A stretch of DNA of 64,000 bases from Ectopseudomonas composti (GTDB lineage Bacteria; Pseudomonadota; Gammaproteobacteria; Pseudomonadales; Pseudomonadaceae), in assembly GCF_001567565.1 (NCBI RefSeq), contig NZ_LSSW01000025.1, forward strand, positions 1-64,000. Reading direction: 5' to 3'. A model generated the notes under the pieces. It saw nothing but the letters and a program-made list of their open reading frames with translations, ran no database searches and was not told where the DNA came from. Position 1 is the stretch's first letter. Each line of letters starts with the position of its first letter. Shown here piece by piece: positions 37,691 to 46,572 of this stretch. Made by a program: the position numbers and the translations under genes.

Positions 37691-38632
37691 ATGTCAGAGC
37701 CGTTTCAGCCCGATCGACTGCGCCTTCTGCTGCGACCCTTGGCCGCAGCGCGCCTGGATTTGCCCGTGCTGCAGGCTTATCGCAGCTTCTATGGCTTCGA
37801 CCTGGCAGCGCGCTTTGCCGGCCTGGACAACCGCCTCGGCAGCTTCAACGCTGCCGGCTACCAGATTGCCGTGCAGCTGTGGGCGCCGGCCGAACCGCGC
37901 GGCACGCTGCTGTTGCTGCACGGTTATTACGATCACATGGGCTTGTACCGGCATGTGGTCGACTGGGCGCTGAGCATGAACTTCGCGGTGCTCGCCTGCG
38001 ACCTGCCTGGGCACGGGCTGTCCAGCGGTGCACGCGCCAGCATCGGCGATTTCGCCGAGTATCAGCAGGTGCTTGCCGGCCTGTTCGAGCAGGCCGGCGA
38101 GCTGGGTCTGCCAAGCCCCTGGCATCTCTGTGGGCAGAGCACGGGCGCTGCGATTGCCCTGGATTATCTGCTCGCCGACGGTACGCGTCCCGAGCTGGGG
38201 CAGAGCATCCTCCTGGCGCCGCTGGTTCGGCCGCGCGCCTGGGGCTGGTCGAAGCTCAGCTATCGGGTGCTCAGCCCGTTCGTTCGTGAGATTCCACGGC
38301 GTTTCAGTGAGAACTCCAGCGACGCCACCTTCATCGACTTCGTGCACAATCTCGACCCCCTGCAGGCGCGCAGCCTGCCGACGGCCTGGGTCGGTGCGCT
38401 GGCCAAGTGGGTGCCGTACATCGAGGCGGCCGGACGTAGCCAGCACAGCCCGCTGATCGTGCAGGGCGAGGCGGACATGACGGTGGACTGGCACTACAAC
38501 CTCGAGGTGCTGCAGGACAAGTTCCATCAGCCGCAGATCTTGCGCCTGAGCGAAGCGCGCCACCACCTGGCCAATGAGAACGAGGCGCTGCGCCGGCGCT
38601 ACTTCGATTTTCTGCGCGAGCGCCTGCAATAG
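37691..38632 (+). CDS. Alpha/beta hydrolase, serine aminopeptidase S33 / lysophospholipase-like
   Basis: 313 aa from 37691 (MSEPFQPDRLRLLLRPLAAA); an in-frame ATG at 37679 would add four residues. Oxyanion segment LLLLHGYYDHMGLYRH, nucleophile elbow LCGQSTGAAIALDY (Ser150), acid in GEADMTVDW and His in EARHHLANE. This set fits monoacylglycerol-lipase/lysophospholipase-like (Hydrolase_4) enzymes. No signal peptide. Substrate unknown. Confidence 0.8.
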   Translation: MSEPFQPDRLRLLLRPLAAARLDLPVLQAYRSFYGFDLAARFAGLDNRLGSFNAAGYQIAVQLWAPAEPRGTLLLLHGYYDHMGLYRHVVDWALSMNFAVLACDLPGHGLSSGARASIGDFAEYQQVLAGLFEQAGELGLPSPWHLCGQSTGAAIALDYLLADGTRPELGQSILLAPLVRPRAWGWSKLSYRVLSPFVREIPRRFSENSSDATFIDFVHNLDPLQARSLPTAWVGALAKWVPYIEAAGRSQHSPLIVQGEADMTVDWHYNLEVLQDKFHQPQILRLSEARHHLANENEALRRRYFDFLRERLQ

Positions 38633-38645
38633 CGCGCCTGGTTGA

Positions 38646-39413
38646 TCAGATGCCCTGCGGTGCCGGCTCCAGCTCGTTGCTGCTCATGCCCACGGCCAGG
38701 CCGGCACGCAGCGCTCGCAGGGCAGCCTGGTAATAGGCCTTGCCGGCATCGGACTGGGCAAATTCGACGAACTGTTCCAACTCCGGGTCGCTCAGGTCGC
38801 GATAGACGTGCAGCAGGGTGTTGTCGAGGTCCTGCTCGATCTGCGTCATCAGGCGCTCGCGCTGGCCATTGAGCAGCCCCTGAGCCTGAGCGCCGCCGAG
38901 CAGGCCGGGGATCATCTGGCTGAGGCTGTCGGCAGCCACGCCGGCCAGGGCCAGGCTGACTTCGGCGCCAGCCTCCTTGGCGGGAATGGCCTGGGCCAGG
39001 TGGCGAATCAGCAGGCGACGGGTGGCATCGGCGTCGGTACGCGGCAGGCCATTGGCGTACTTGGCCAGCTGATCGCTGCGTGTCGCCAGCGTTTCGGCAG
39101 CGACGATCTTGCGGCCCAGCGCGGATTCGAAGAAGGCCAGCGCCGGTTGCGGGTCGGTCAGTTGCATGCGCAAGCTGTGCTGCGCGCGTTGATCGATGGC
39201 GGCTGCGGCGAAGCGGCGATTGCTGTTATCCACCAGGGCCTGGAATACCGCCGGTGGCAGGGTGCTGCGGTAGCGCTGCTGGGCGGCGTCGAGTGCCTGG
39301 TTGAAATGTTCGCGCTGTTGCGGCCAGCCGGCAGCCTGATAGAGGCGCAGGTGATCGTCGGCCAGGGCCGGCAAGGTCAGGCCAATCAGCAGCAGGGCAA
39401 ACAGGACGCGCAT
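38646..39413 (-). CDS. Secreted DUF2059-like protein
   Basis: 255 aa with a clear signal peptide (MRVLFALLLIGLTLPALA) and an all-helical mature part. The C-terminal pattern HVYRDLSDPELEQFVEFAQSDAGKAYYQA resembles the DUF2059 domain, whose members are periplasmic proteins of unknown function. Single gene, convergent with the alpha/beta hydrolase. GGAG is near its ATG. Confidence 0.7.
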   Translation of the reverse strand: MRVLFALLLIGLTLPALADDHLRLYQAAGWPQQREHFNQALDAAQQRYRSTLPPAVFQALVDNSNRRFAAAAIDQRAQHSLRMQLTDPQPALAFFESALGRKIVAAETLATRSDQLAKYANGLPRTDADATRRLLIRHLAQAIPAKEAGAEVSLALAGVAADSLSQMIPGLLGGAQAQGLLNGQRERLMTQIEQDLDNTLLHVYRDLSDPELEQFVEFAQSDAGKAYYQAALRALRAGLAVGMSSNELEPAPQGI

Positions 39414-39535
39414 CGAGAACTCCTTGGCAAACTTTCCGAGCCGGCCGCAGGGTGCTGCGGCCGGCTATTTTCGGTGGCTGAAAGGGGCTTGTCGAGCTAT
39501 GTCTAGTGGCTATCCGGCGCTGTACAATCGCCGCC

Positions 39536-40159
39536 ATGACCGAAGCCCGCCAGCAAGACCCCTTTTCCAGCCTTATCGACGACCTCGCCAGCCAGGGCTG
39601 GTCGCAACGGGCGTTGTTCGCCCCTGAGGGTCTGACCCATGAACTGGCCGCGGAGTGCCGTAAGCGGGAGCGCCGCGGCGAGCTGAGCGCCGCCAGCGTG
39701 GGGCGTGGCAGCGCCCAGCAGGTGCAGGAAGGGATTCGCGGTGATCGCATCCAATGGCTGGAACCGGGTCAGAACGGCGCCTGTGACCAGTACCTGCAAC
39801 TGATGGATGGTCTGCGCCAGGCTCTGAATCAGGAGTTGTTTCTCGGCCTGGAGGACTACGAGTGTCATTTCGCCTGCTACGAGCCGGGGGCTTTCTACCT
39901 GCGTCATCTCGACCGCTTTCGCGACGATGATCGGCGCGCGGTGTCGGCCGTGTTGTATCTGAACGATAACTGGCAGGCCGAGCAGGGCGGGGCCTTGCGC
40001 CTGTATCTGAGTGATGGCCGCGAACATGACGTGCTGCCCCAGGCCGGCACCCTGGCGCTGTTTCTGTCCGGCGACATGCCTCACGAAGTGCTGCCAGCCA
40101 CCCGCGAGCGACTGTCACTCACTGGCTGGTTCAGGCGCCGCGGCACGGACGTGCTGTAA
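39536..40159 (+). CDS. 2-oxoglutarate/Fe(II)-dependent oxygenase (prolyl 4-hydroxylase-like)
   Basis: 207 aa from ATG 39536 (MTEARQQDPFSSLIDDLASQ). Iron ligands His124 and Asp126 in FYLRHLDRF and His183 in GDMPHEVLPA, with Arg192 in RLSLTGWF positioned to bind 2-oxoglutarate. The YLNDNW-to-GGALRLY strand is typical of P4Hc-domain enzymes related to those acting on ribosomal or elongation-factor residues. Substrate not readable. Corresponds to a gene in the PA0310 neighbourhood of P. aeruginosa as I recall. Confidence 0.85.
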   Translation: MTEARQQDPFSSLIDDLASQGWSQRALFAPEGLTHELAAECRKRERRGELSAASVGRGSAQQVQEGIRGDRIQWLEPGQNGACDQYLQLMDGLRQALNQELFLGLEDYECHFACYEPGAFYLRHLDRFRDDDRRAVSAVLYLNDNWQAEQGGALRLYLSDGREHDVLPQAGTLALFLSGDMPHEVLPATRERLSLTGWFRRRGTDVL

Positions 40160-40174
40160 GGCCCGCTGTCCTGT

Positions 40175-40711
40175 TCAGTGGCCCCAGATCTTGATGGTGC
40201 CGTTGATGTCGCGCAGATCGCGCAGGGCAACATTGCCGATGTTGCCATTGCCGATATAGACGTCGCTGGCCACTCGCGCACGGATCACCAGCTTGCCCAG
40301 CGGGCCGAGTTGCTGGTTGATCGCCGTCAGGTTGGGCAGTTTCAGTTGCAGCTGGCTCTGGCCGTTGCTGCCCTTGACCACATCCACCTCCAGGGTCGGC
40401 ACCTCCAGGCCCAGAATCGGTACGCTTGCGCCTAATTGAGCAGGGCCCAGGGCATAGCCATCGCAATCACTGGGCTTGAGGCAGCCGTTGTCGATCTTCA
40501 CGTTGCGCAGCGACAGGCTGCCGCCGTCGTCCTGCCAGCGTATTTCGTCGATGCGCGCCATCAGGTCGAGGCGGATGGTGATCCCGGCCTGGCCGCTGAT
40601 CTGGCTCAGGCTTTCATCCTCCAGCGCCTGCATTGCTGCCTGGGCTGAGGGGACGAGCAGCGCCGCGCTGCACAGCAGCGGCATGAACGACGTACGAAGC
40701 GGCTTGGACAT
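40175..40711 (-). CDS. Secreted DUF6160-like protein with ESLSQISGQAGI motif
   Basis: 178 aa from ATG 40711 (MSKPLRTSFMPLLCSAALLV). Signal peptide ends near AQA; the mature N-terminus MQALEDESLSQISGQAGIT is a motif found at the start of many proteobacterial secreted beta-rich proteins of unknown function. The rest alternates short beta segments with Asn/Gly turns (SDVYIGNGNIGNVAL) and two Cys (GCLKPSDCDG) that could form a disulfide. Convergent with the oxygenase gene. Confidence 0.72.
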   Translation of the reverse strand: MSKPLRTSFMPLLCSAALLVPSAQAAMQALEDESLSQISGQAGITIRLDLMARIDEIRWQDDGGSLSLRNVKIDNGCLKPSDCDGYALGPAQLGASVPILGLEVPTLEVDVVKGSNGQSQLQLKLPNLTAINQQLGPLGKLVIRARVASDVYIGNGNIGNVALRDLRDINGTIKIWGH

Positions 40712-40910
40712 GGACGGGAACCTCCCTGGTTGGCTGCGCAAGTCTGGCCGGGGCTTGTTCGCAACGCCATGGGGCGGGATCGCTTCCCGCCGAAGGATAG
40801 GCCGCGAGGGCGCGTGATTCGGGCTTCGTGGACGATTCGAAGGTTGTCTAATCAAGGGCTGACGGCGTTGTTACCGGCGGTTACCCTGATGCGGTCAATG
40901 GAGAACGTCG

Positions 40911-41423
40911 ATGCAGAAGATATTGGTCAGCCGCTGCCTGCTCGGGCATCGGGTGCGTTACGACGGCGGAGCCCACGGCCCCTTCGACCTGCTTCAGCAA
41001 TGGCTGGGTGAGGGGCGGGTGGTGGCGCTGTGCCCGGAAGTGGCGGGTGGTTTGCCCACGCCGCGCCCGCCGGCGGAGATCCATGGCGGCCAGGGTGGCG
41101 CCGTGCTGGATGGCCGCTTGCCAGTGCTGACGATCGATGGCGAGGACGTTACCACTGCCTTCGTCGACGGCGCCGAGCAGGCGCTGGCGTTGGTTCGCGA
41201 GCACGGCATCCGGCTGGCTCTGCTCAAGGCGCGCAGCCCTTCGTGCGGCAATCTGGAGAACTATGACGGCAGCTTCAGCGGCGTCCGGGTCGCGGGCGAG
41301 GGCGTCACCGCCGCGCTGCTGCGTCGTGCTGGTGTGCAGGTGTTCAACGAGCAGCAATTCGGCGAGGCGCGACGTGCCCTGCAGGCACTTGAGAGCGAAG
41401 CGGGAACGACTGGCGCGGTTTAG
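40911..41423 (+). CDS. DUF523 family protein
   Basis: 170 aa. Family features: CLLGHRVRYDGG near the N-terminus, CPEVAGGLPTPRPPAEI, and LLKARSPSCGN, each including a conserved Cys (Cys9, Cys41 and the SPSCG cysteine), suggesting a metal or Fe-S site. Function is not established. Upstream gap of about 200 bases holds no gene. The DUF4399 gene follows 36 bases later. Confidence 0.8.
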   Translation: MQKILVSRCLLGHRVRYDGGAHGPFDLLQQWLGEGRVVALCPEVAGGLPTPRPPAEIHGGQGGAVLDGRLPVLTIDGEDVTTAFVDGAEQALALVREHGIRLALLKARSPSCGNLENYDGSFSGVRVAGEGVTAALLRRAGVQVFNEQQFGEARRALQALESEAGTTGAV

Positions 41424-41459
41424 AGTCCATCGTTCTCTGCCTTGCTCGAGGACGCTGTG

Positions 41460-41897
41460 ATGACCCGAACCCTGAATACCATTTCCCTCTGTGCGGCCTT
41501 GCTGCTGGGTGCCAGCGCTACCGCTTGGGCCGACATGCCGCGCACGCCCGCACCGGAAGGCGCCAAGGTGTACTTCATCGAGCCAGCCAACGGCGCGACG
41601 GTCGGCCAGACCTTTACCGTGAAGTTCGGCCTCAAGGGCATGGGCGTGGCGCCGGCTGGTGTCGATGCTCCGGCTACCGGGCACCATCATCTGCTGATTG
41701 ATGTCGATTCGCCGCCTGCGATGAACGCGCCGCTGCCGATGACCGACGCCATCCGCCACTTCGGCAAGGGCCAGACCGAAACCGAGCTGACCCTGCCGCC
41801 GGGCAAGCACACCCTGCAATTGCTGGTGGGAGACAAGAATCACGTGCCGCTGGATCCGCCGGTGATGTCCGAGAAGATCAGCGTGACCGTGAAGTGA
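41460..41897 (+). CDS. Secreted DUF4399 protein
   Basis: 145 aa from ATG 41460 (MTRTLNTISLCAALLLGASA). Signal peptide to AWA, then a single DUF4399 domain: VYFIEPANGATVGQTFTVKF, GHHHLLIDVD, FGKGQTETELTLPPGKHTLQ. The His-triplet GHHH could bind metal (inference). Predicted periplasmic; function unknown. Confidence 0.85.
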   Translation: MTRTLNTISLCAALLLGASATAWADMPRTPAPEGAKVYFIEPANGATVGQTFTVKFGLKGMGVAPAGVDAPATGHHHLLIDVDSPPAMNAPLPMTDAIRHFGKGQTETELTLPPGKHTLQLLVGDKNHVPLDPPVMSEKISVTVK

Positions 41898-41929
41898 TTC
41901 TGTAGCGCGGATTTACACCCATCCAGACG

Positions 41930-41960
41930 AAAAAGGGCGACCCGAGGGTCGCCCTTTTCA
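41930..41960. terminator. Bidirectional terminator between DUF4399 gene and serA
   Basis: AAAAAGGGCGACC-CGAG-GGTCGCCCTTTT: perfect stem with A-run and T-run on opposite sides, serving converging genes. A short GTAGCGCGGAT segment just upstream (41902-41912) is shared with the 58168 region. Confidence 0.94.
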
Positions 41961-41974
41961 TATCCGCCTGCCGC

Positions 41975-43204
41975 TTAGAACAGCACGCGGCTGCGGATGG
42001 TGCCATGCACCTGCTGCAGCTTCTCCAGCGCCAGATCCGAGTACTCGGCGTCGACGTCAATCACCACGTAGCCGACCTTGTCGTTGGTCTGCAGGAACTG
42101 GCCGGAGATGTTGATGCCGTTGTCGGCGAACACCTTGTTGATCTCGCTCATCACACCCGGCACGTTCTCGTGGATGTGCAGCAGGCGGTGCTTGCCAGCA
42201 TGGGCCGGCAGGGCCACTTCGGGGAAGTTGACCGAGGACACCGAGGTGCCGTTGTCGCTGTACTTGACCAGCTTCTCGGCCACTTCCAGGCCGATGTTGG
42301 CCTGGGCTTCGGCAGTCGAACCGCCGATGTGCGGGGTGAGGATCACGCGATCCAGGCCGCGCAGCGGGCTTTCGAAGATGTCTTCGTTGGACTTGGGCTC
42401 GACCGGGAACACGTCGATGGCGGCGCCGATCAGGTGCTCGTCCTTGATCGCCTGGGCCAGGTGATCCAGCTCGACCACGGTGCCGCGGGCGGCGTTGATC
42501 AGGATGGCGCCCTGCTTCATGGCGCGGATTTCCTTCTCACCGATCATCCACTGGGTGGACGGCAGCTCCGGTACGTGCAGCGAGACGATGTCGGCCAGGC
42601 CCAGCAGCTCGTGCAGGCTGCCGATCTGCGTGGCATTGCCCAGCGGCAGCTTGGTCACGGTGTCGTAGAAGTACACCTGCATGCCCAGCGCTTCGGCCAG
42701 GACCGAGAGTTGGGTGCCGATGGAACCGTAGCCGATGATGCCGAGTTTCTTGCCACGGATCTCGAAGGAGTTGGCCGCCGACTTGATCCAGCCACCACGG
42801 TGGCAGGAGGCGTTCTTCTCGGGGATGCCGCGCAGCAGCAGGATGGCCTCGGCCAGCACCAGCTCGGCCACCGAGCGGGTGTTGGAGTAGGGTGCGTTGA
42901 ACACGGCGATGCCGCGCTCGCGGGCGGCATCCAGGTCGACCTGGTTGGTGCCGATGCAGAAGCAGCCGACGGCGACCAGTTTCTTCGCACAGTCGAAGAC
43001 TTCGGCGGTCAGTTGGGTGCGCGAACGAATGCCGATGAAGTGGGCGTCGGCGATCTTCTCTTTCAGCTCAGCGCCTGACAGGGCGGTCTTGAGGTACTCG
43101 ATGTTGGTGTAACCGGCGGCCTTCAGGGTGTCTACGGCGTTCTGGTGCACGCCTTCGAGAAGAAGGAACTTGATCTTGCTCTTTTCGAGAGAGGTCTTGC
43201 TCAT
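41975..43204 (-). CDS. serA: D-3-phosphoglycerate dehydrogenase
   Basis: First step of serine synthesis: 3-phosphoglycerate to 3-phosphohydroxypyruvate with NAD+. 409 aa. NAD motif LGIIGYGSIGTQLSVLAEAL, catalytic Arg in INAARGTVVE, Glu in DVFPVEP and His in LTPHIGGSTAEAQ. A C-terminal ACT domain (about 335-409) gives serine feedback control. SerA enzymes also reduce 2-oxoglutarate to D-2-hydroxyglutarate. The divergent neighbour encodes an enzyme that oxidises D-2-hydroxyglutarate back, and the two are known to be coupled in Pseudomonas. Confidence 0.97.
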   Translation of the reverse strand: MSKTSLEKSKIKFLLLEGVHQNAVDTLKAAGYTNIEYLKTALSGAELKEKIADAHFIGIRSRTQLTAEVFDCAKKLVAVGCFCIGTNQVDLDAARERGIAVFNAPYSNTRSVAELVLAEAILLLRGIPEKNASCHRGGWIKSAANSFEIRGKKLGIIGYGSIGTQLSVLAEALGMQVYFYDTVTKLPLGNATQIGSLHELLGLADIVSLHVPELPSTQWMIGEKEIRAMKQGAILINAARGTVVELDHLAQAIKDEHLIGAAIDVFPVEPKSNEDIFESPLRGLDRVILTPHIGGSTAEAQANIGLEVAEKLVKYSDNGTSVSSVNFPEVALPAHAGKHRLLHIHENVPGVMSEINKVFADNGINISGQFLQTNDKVGYVVIDVDAEYSDLALEKLQQVHGTIRSRVLF

Positions 43205-43385
43205 CGGAGTACCTGTGTCCCACAGAAGAATGTCAGGGAAGGGCTGAGAAAATCAGCCAGTGCCCGCAGATCGCTGCACGTCTCGATTCACGGGGTGCGT
43301 ATGCTAGCATGTTCGCCTTTTTCAATGCTCGGTTGCGACCTGAATGGTTCTCAGGGCGACCATGAATCCTTTGAGAGTTTCGTAG

Positions 43386-44777
43386 ATGACCACCCCCGCC
43401 CAGATCGAAGAGCTGAAGACCCTGGTTGAGCCCGGCAAGGTGCTGACCGATGCCGATTCCCTGGAAACCTACGGCAAGGACTGGACCAAGCAGTACACCC
43501 CCGCGCCGTCGGCCATCGTCTTCCCCAAAACCACCGAGCAGGTGCAGGCCATCGTGCGCTGGGCCAATCAGCACAAGATTGCCCTGGTGCCTTCCGGTGG
43601 CCGTACCGGGTTGTCCGCCGCTGCCGTGGCCGCCAATGGCGAGGTGGTGGTGTCGTTCGACTACATGAACCGCATCGTCGAGTTCAATGAATACGACCGT
43701 ACCGTGGTCTGCCAGCCAGGTGTGGTGACCAAGCAGCTGCAACTGTTCGCCGAAGAGAAGGGGCTGTACTACCCGGTGGATTTCGCTTCGTCCGGTTCGA
43801 GCCAGCTTGGCGGCAATATTGGCACCAATGCCGGCGGTATCAAGGTGATTCGCTACGGCATGACCCGCAACTGGGTCGCCGGTCTGAAAGTGGTCACCGG
43901 CACCGGCGAGCTGCTGGAACTCAACCGCGATCTGATCAAGAACGCCACCGGCTATGACCTGCGCCAACTGTTCATCGGCGCCGAAGGCACCCTGGGCTTC
44001 GTCGTCGAAGCCACCATGCGCCTGGAGCGCGCGCCGAAGAACCTCACCGCGATGGTTCTGGGCACGCCGGATTTCGATTCGATCATGCCGGTGCTGCATG
44101 CCTTCCAGGGCAAGCTCGACCTGACCGCCTTCGAGTTCTTCTCCGACCGCTGCCTGGAGAGGATCCTCGGCCGTGGTGACGTACCGGCACCGTTCGAAAG
44201 CCGCACGCCGTTCTACGCCCTGCTGGAGTTCGAAGCGCTGAACGAGGACGTGGCCAACGAAGCCCTGGCCACCTTCGAGCACTGCGTCGAGCAAGGCTGG
44301 GTGCTCGATGGGGTGATGAGCCAGAGCGAGCAGCAACTGCAGAACCTGTGGAAGCTGCGCGAATACATCTCCGAAACCATCAGCCACTGGACACCGTACA
44401 AGAACGACATCTCCGTGACCGTCGGCCAGGTACCGGCCTTCCTCAAGGATATCGACGATATCGTCTCGACCAACTACCCGGACTTCGACGTGCTCTGGTA
44501 CGGCCATATCGGCGACGGCAACCTGCACCTGAACATCCTCAAGCCCGAAGCGCTGGCCAAGGAAGACTTCTTCGCCAAGTGCGCGGTGGTCAACAAGTGG
44601 GTGTTCGAGATCGTCGAGAAGTACAACGGTTCGATCAGCGCCGAGCATGGTGTCGGCATGACCAAGCGTGATTACCTGCAGTACAGCCGCTCGGCGGCAG
44701 AGATTGCCTACATGAAGGCGATCAAGGCCGTGTTCGACCCCAACGGCATCATGAACCCCGGCAAGATCTTCGCCTGA
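43386..44777 (+). CDS. FAD-linked D-2-hydroxyglutarate dehydrogenase
   Basis: 463-aa member of the D-lactate/D-2-hydroxyglutarate dehydrogenase family. PCMH-type FAD domain with VALVPSGGRTGLSAAAV and GSSQLGGNIGTNAGGI; C-terminal FAD-oxidase domain with metal/substrate histidines in YGHIGDGNLHLNI and the signature EHGVGMTKRDYL. Divergent from serA across 181 bases. In Pseudomonas this enzyme recycles the D-2-hydroxyglutarate made by SerA, passing electrons to ETF. Activity assigned from family plus neighbour. Confidence 0.9.
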   Translation: MTTPAQIEELKTLVEPGKVLTDADSLETYGKDWTKQYTPAPSAIVFPKTTEQVQAIVRWANQHKIALVPSGGRTGLSAAAVAANGEVVVSFDYMNRIVEFNEYDRTVVCQPGVVTKQLQLFAEEKGLYYPVDFASSGSSQLGGNIGTNAGGIKVIRYGMTRNWVAGLKVVTGTGELLELNRDLIKNATGYDLRQLFIGAEGTLGFVVEATMRLERAPKNLTAMVLGTPDFDSIMPVLHAFQGKLDLTAFEFFSDRCLERILGRGDVPAPFESRTPFYALLEFEALNEDVANEALATFEHCVEQGWVLDGVMSQSEQQLQNLWKLREYISETISHWTPYKNDISVTVGQVPAFLKDIDDIVSTNYPDFDVLWYGHIGDGNLHLNILKPEALAKEDFFAKCAVVNKWVFEIVEKYNGSISAEHGVGMTKRDYLQYSRSAAEIAYMKAIKAVFDPNGIMNPGKIFA

Positions 44778-44786
44778 TCGACGCAG

Positions 44787-44813
44787 ACGCCCGCCATCAA
44801 GCGGGCGTTTTCG
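44787..44813 (+). terminator. Terminator after the D-2-hydroxyglutarate dehydrogenase
   Basis: CGCCCGC-CATCAA-GCGGGCG followed by TTTTCG, about 10 bases after the stop codon. Confidence 0.88.
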
Positions 44814-44893
44814 TATCTGGCCGCGCGTCGGTTAAGGTACGTGACCGGCCACAAGCCGGGATATCCACAATACCAACAACACAGGAGTCGGTG

Positions 44894-45559
44894 ATGAGCT
44901 ATCAGCACCAGTACGTCGACGGTACCACCGTCCACTTTCCCCTTGGCAAGGTCGTTTGCATCGGCCGCAATTACGCCGAGCACGCCAAGGAACTGAACAA
45001 CCCGGTGCCCACCGAACCGCTGCTGTTCATCAAACCGGGCTCCTGTGTGGTGCCGCTCGATGGCGGTTTCGCCATTCCCGATGATCGGGGTTCGGTGCAT
45101 TACGAGGCGGAAATCGCCGTGCTGATCGGCAAGCCGCTGTCATCGAGGCCCGATGTCGAGGAAGTGCGCGATGCCATCAGCGGCTTCGCCCCGGCGCTCG
45201 ACCTGACCCTGCGCGACGTGCAGGCCAAGCTCAAGGAAAAGGGTTACCCCTGGGAAATCGCCAAGAGCTTCGACGGCGCGTGCGTCCTGGCACCCTTCGT
45301 AGCGGGCGATGCCATCGAGGACCTGGGCGATATCGGCATTCGCCTGGTGATCAACGGCGAGACCCGTCAGGACGGCAACAGCCGCGACATGCTCAACCCC
45401 ATCGTGCCGATGATCCAGGCCATGGCCGGGCACTTCGCCCTGCAGCCGGGTGACGTGATCCTCACCGGTACGCCGGTCGGCGTTGGCGCACTGAACAAGG
45501 GTGACGAGCTGGTACTGGAGCTGGTTGGTTACAGTCGCTTCACCAGCCGCGTGCTATAA
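44894..45559 (+). CDS. Fumarylacetoacetate hydrolase (FAH) family protein
   Basis: 221 aa from ATG 44894 with GGAGTCGGTG upstream. Single FAH domain: KVVCIGRNYAEHAKELNN, FIKPGS, and the metal-binding Glu-x-Glu in HYEAEIAVLIGK, plus TGTPVGVG. Small FAH proteins act as acylpyruvases or oxaloacetate decarboxylase/tautomerases on C4-C6 oxo-acids. The exact substrate is not readable here. It follows the D-2-hydroxyglutarate dehydrogenase after a terminator. Confidence 0.85.
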   Translation: MSYQHQYVDGTTVHFPLGKVVCIGRNYAEHAKELNNPVPTEPLLFIKPGSCVVPLDGGFAIPDDRGSVHYEAEIAVLIGKPLSSRPDVEEVRDAISGFAPALDLTLRDVQAKLKEKGYPWEIAKSFDGACVLAPFVAGDAIEDLGDIGIRLVINGETRQDGNSRDMLNPIVPMIQAMAGHFALQPGDVILTGTPVGVGALNKGDELVLELVGYSRFTSRVL

Positions 45560-45640
45560 GCAATGACCGCCGCCCTGGGGCGGCGGAACTCCCCTCGACA
45601 GCGGATGTCGCATTGCTACCCTGCAGCCGAGCCGCCGCCG

Positions 45641-46558
45641 ATGCCTTCTCTCCGTTCTGCCCTGAGTCGTCCGCGCTACTGGTTGCTCGGCTGTACATTG
45701 CTTGCTGCTGGGGTGCTGGTGCAAACCCAGCACTGGGATGATCGCGCTCAGCTCTGGTGGCAGGAGCGCTCCACGCCGTTGGCTGAACGTCTCGCCAGTG
45801 TCTGGTTGCCCGGCTATCGCGCCGTGGTGCAGGCCAAGGCCCTGGCCGGGCTGGAAGAGGACGAAACCTCTGGGCTGACCTACAACCCGCGTACCGGCAC
45901 ACTGTTCACCGTCACCGGCAAGCATCCGCTGCTCGTGGAGTTGTCCCGCGATGGCGAGATTCTGCGCCGCATCTCGCTCAAGGGCTTCGCCGATCCCGAG
46001 GGTGTGGAAATGATGGACAACGGCCGCATGGCCATCGTCGACGAACGTCGTCGCCAGCTCACGACCTTCACCCTGCGCGATAGCGATCTCGAGTTGGATG
46101 CCGAAGATTTCCCGGGTTTCGACCTGGGCTTCGCCGACGCGGGCAACAAGGGGTTCGAAGGGCTGGGCTGGGACTCGCGCAGTCACAGCCTGCTGCTGGG
46201 TAAGGAGCGCAGTCCGCTGGGGCTGTTCAGCCTGCCGTTCCCAGGCGAGGACGGCGCAGCAGGCGTGATGCAGCCACTGCTGGCCGGCAATTTGGGGCTG
46301 CGCGACATTTCTTCGCTGAGCGTCGACGAGCGCACCGGCCACCTGCTGGTGCTGTCCGACGAATCGCGCCTGCTGCTGGAGCTTGACCGCCGCGGTCAGC
46401 CGGTCAGCTTTCTCAGTCTCAGTGGTGGGCTCAATGGCCTGGACCGGGCTATTGAGCAGGCCGAGGGTGTGGCCGTGGACGAAAATGGCGACATCTATAT
46501 CGTCGCCGAACCGAACCTGTTCTACCGATTCAGTAAGCCACGAGCGAACGCCGGTTGA
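45641..46558 (+). CDS. SdiA-regulated-like beta-propeller protein (CarP paralogue)
   Basis: 305 aa from ATG 45641; the frame is open earlier but this start gives the same length as the CarP homologue at 47077. One N-terminal helix (about 10-28) then a predicted secreted beta-propeller: TSGLTYNPRTGTLFTV, GFADPEGVEMM, GNKGFEGLGWD, LLVLSDESRLLLELD, EPNLFYRFS. These repeats align one to one with the CarP homologue downstream. A GC-rich hairpin (45569-45587) lies between it and the FAH gene. Transcribed towards carO. Confidence 0.82.
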   Translation: MPSLRSALSRPRYWLLGCTLLAAGVLVQTQHWDDRAQLWWQERSTPLAERLASVWLPGYRAVVQAKALAGLEEDETSGLTYNPRTGTLFTVTGKHPLLVELSRDGEILRRISLKGFADPEGVEMMDNGRMAIVDERRRQLTTFTLRDSDLELDAEDFPGFDLGFADAGNKGFEGLGWDSRSHSLLLGKERSPLGLFSLPFPGEDGAAGVMQPLLAGNLGLRDISSLSVDERTGHLLVLSDESRLLLELDRRGQPVSFLSLSGGLNGLDRAIEQAEGVAVDENGDIYIVAEPNLFYRFSKPRANAG

Positions 46559-46572
46559 GGCGGCGCCTGGCA

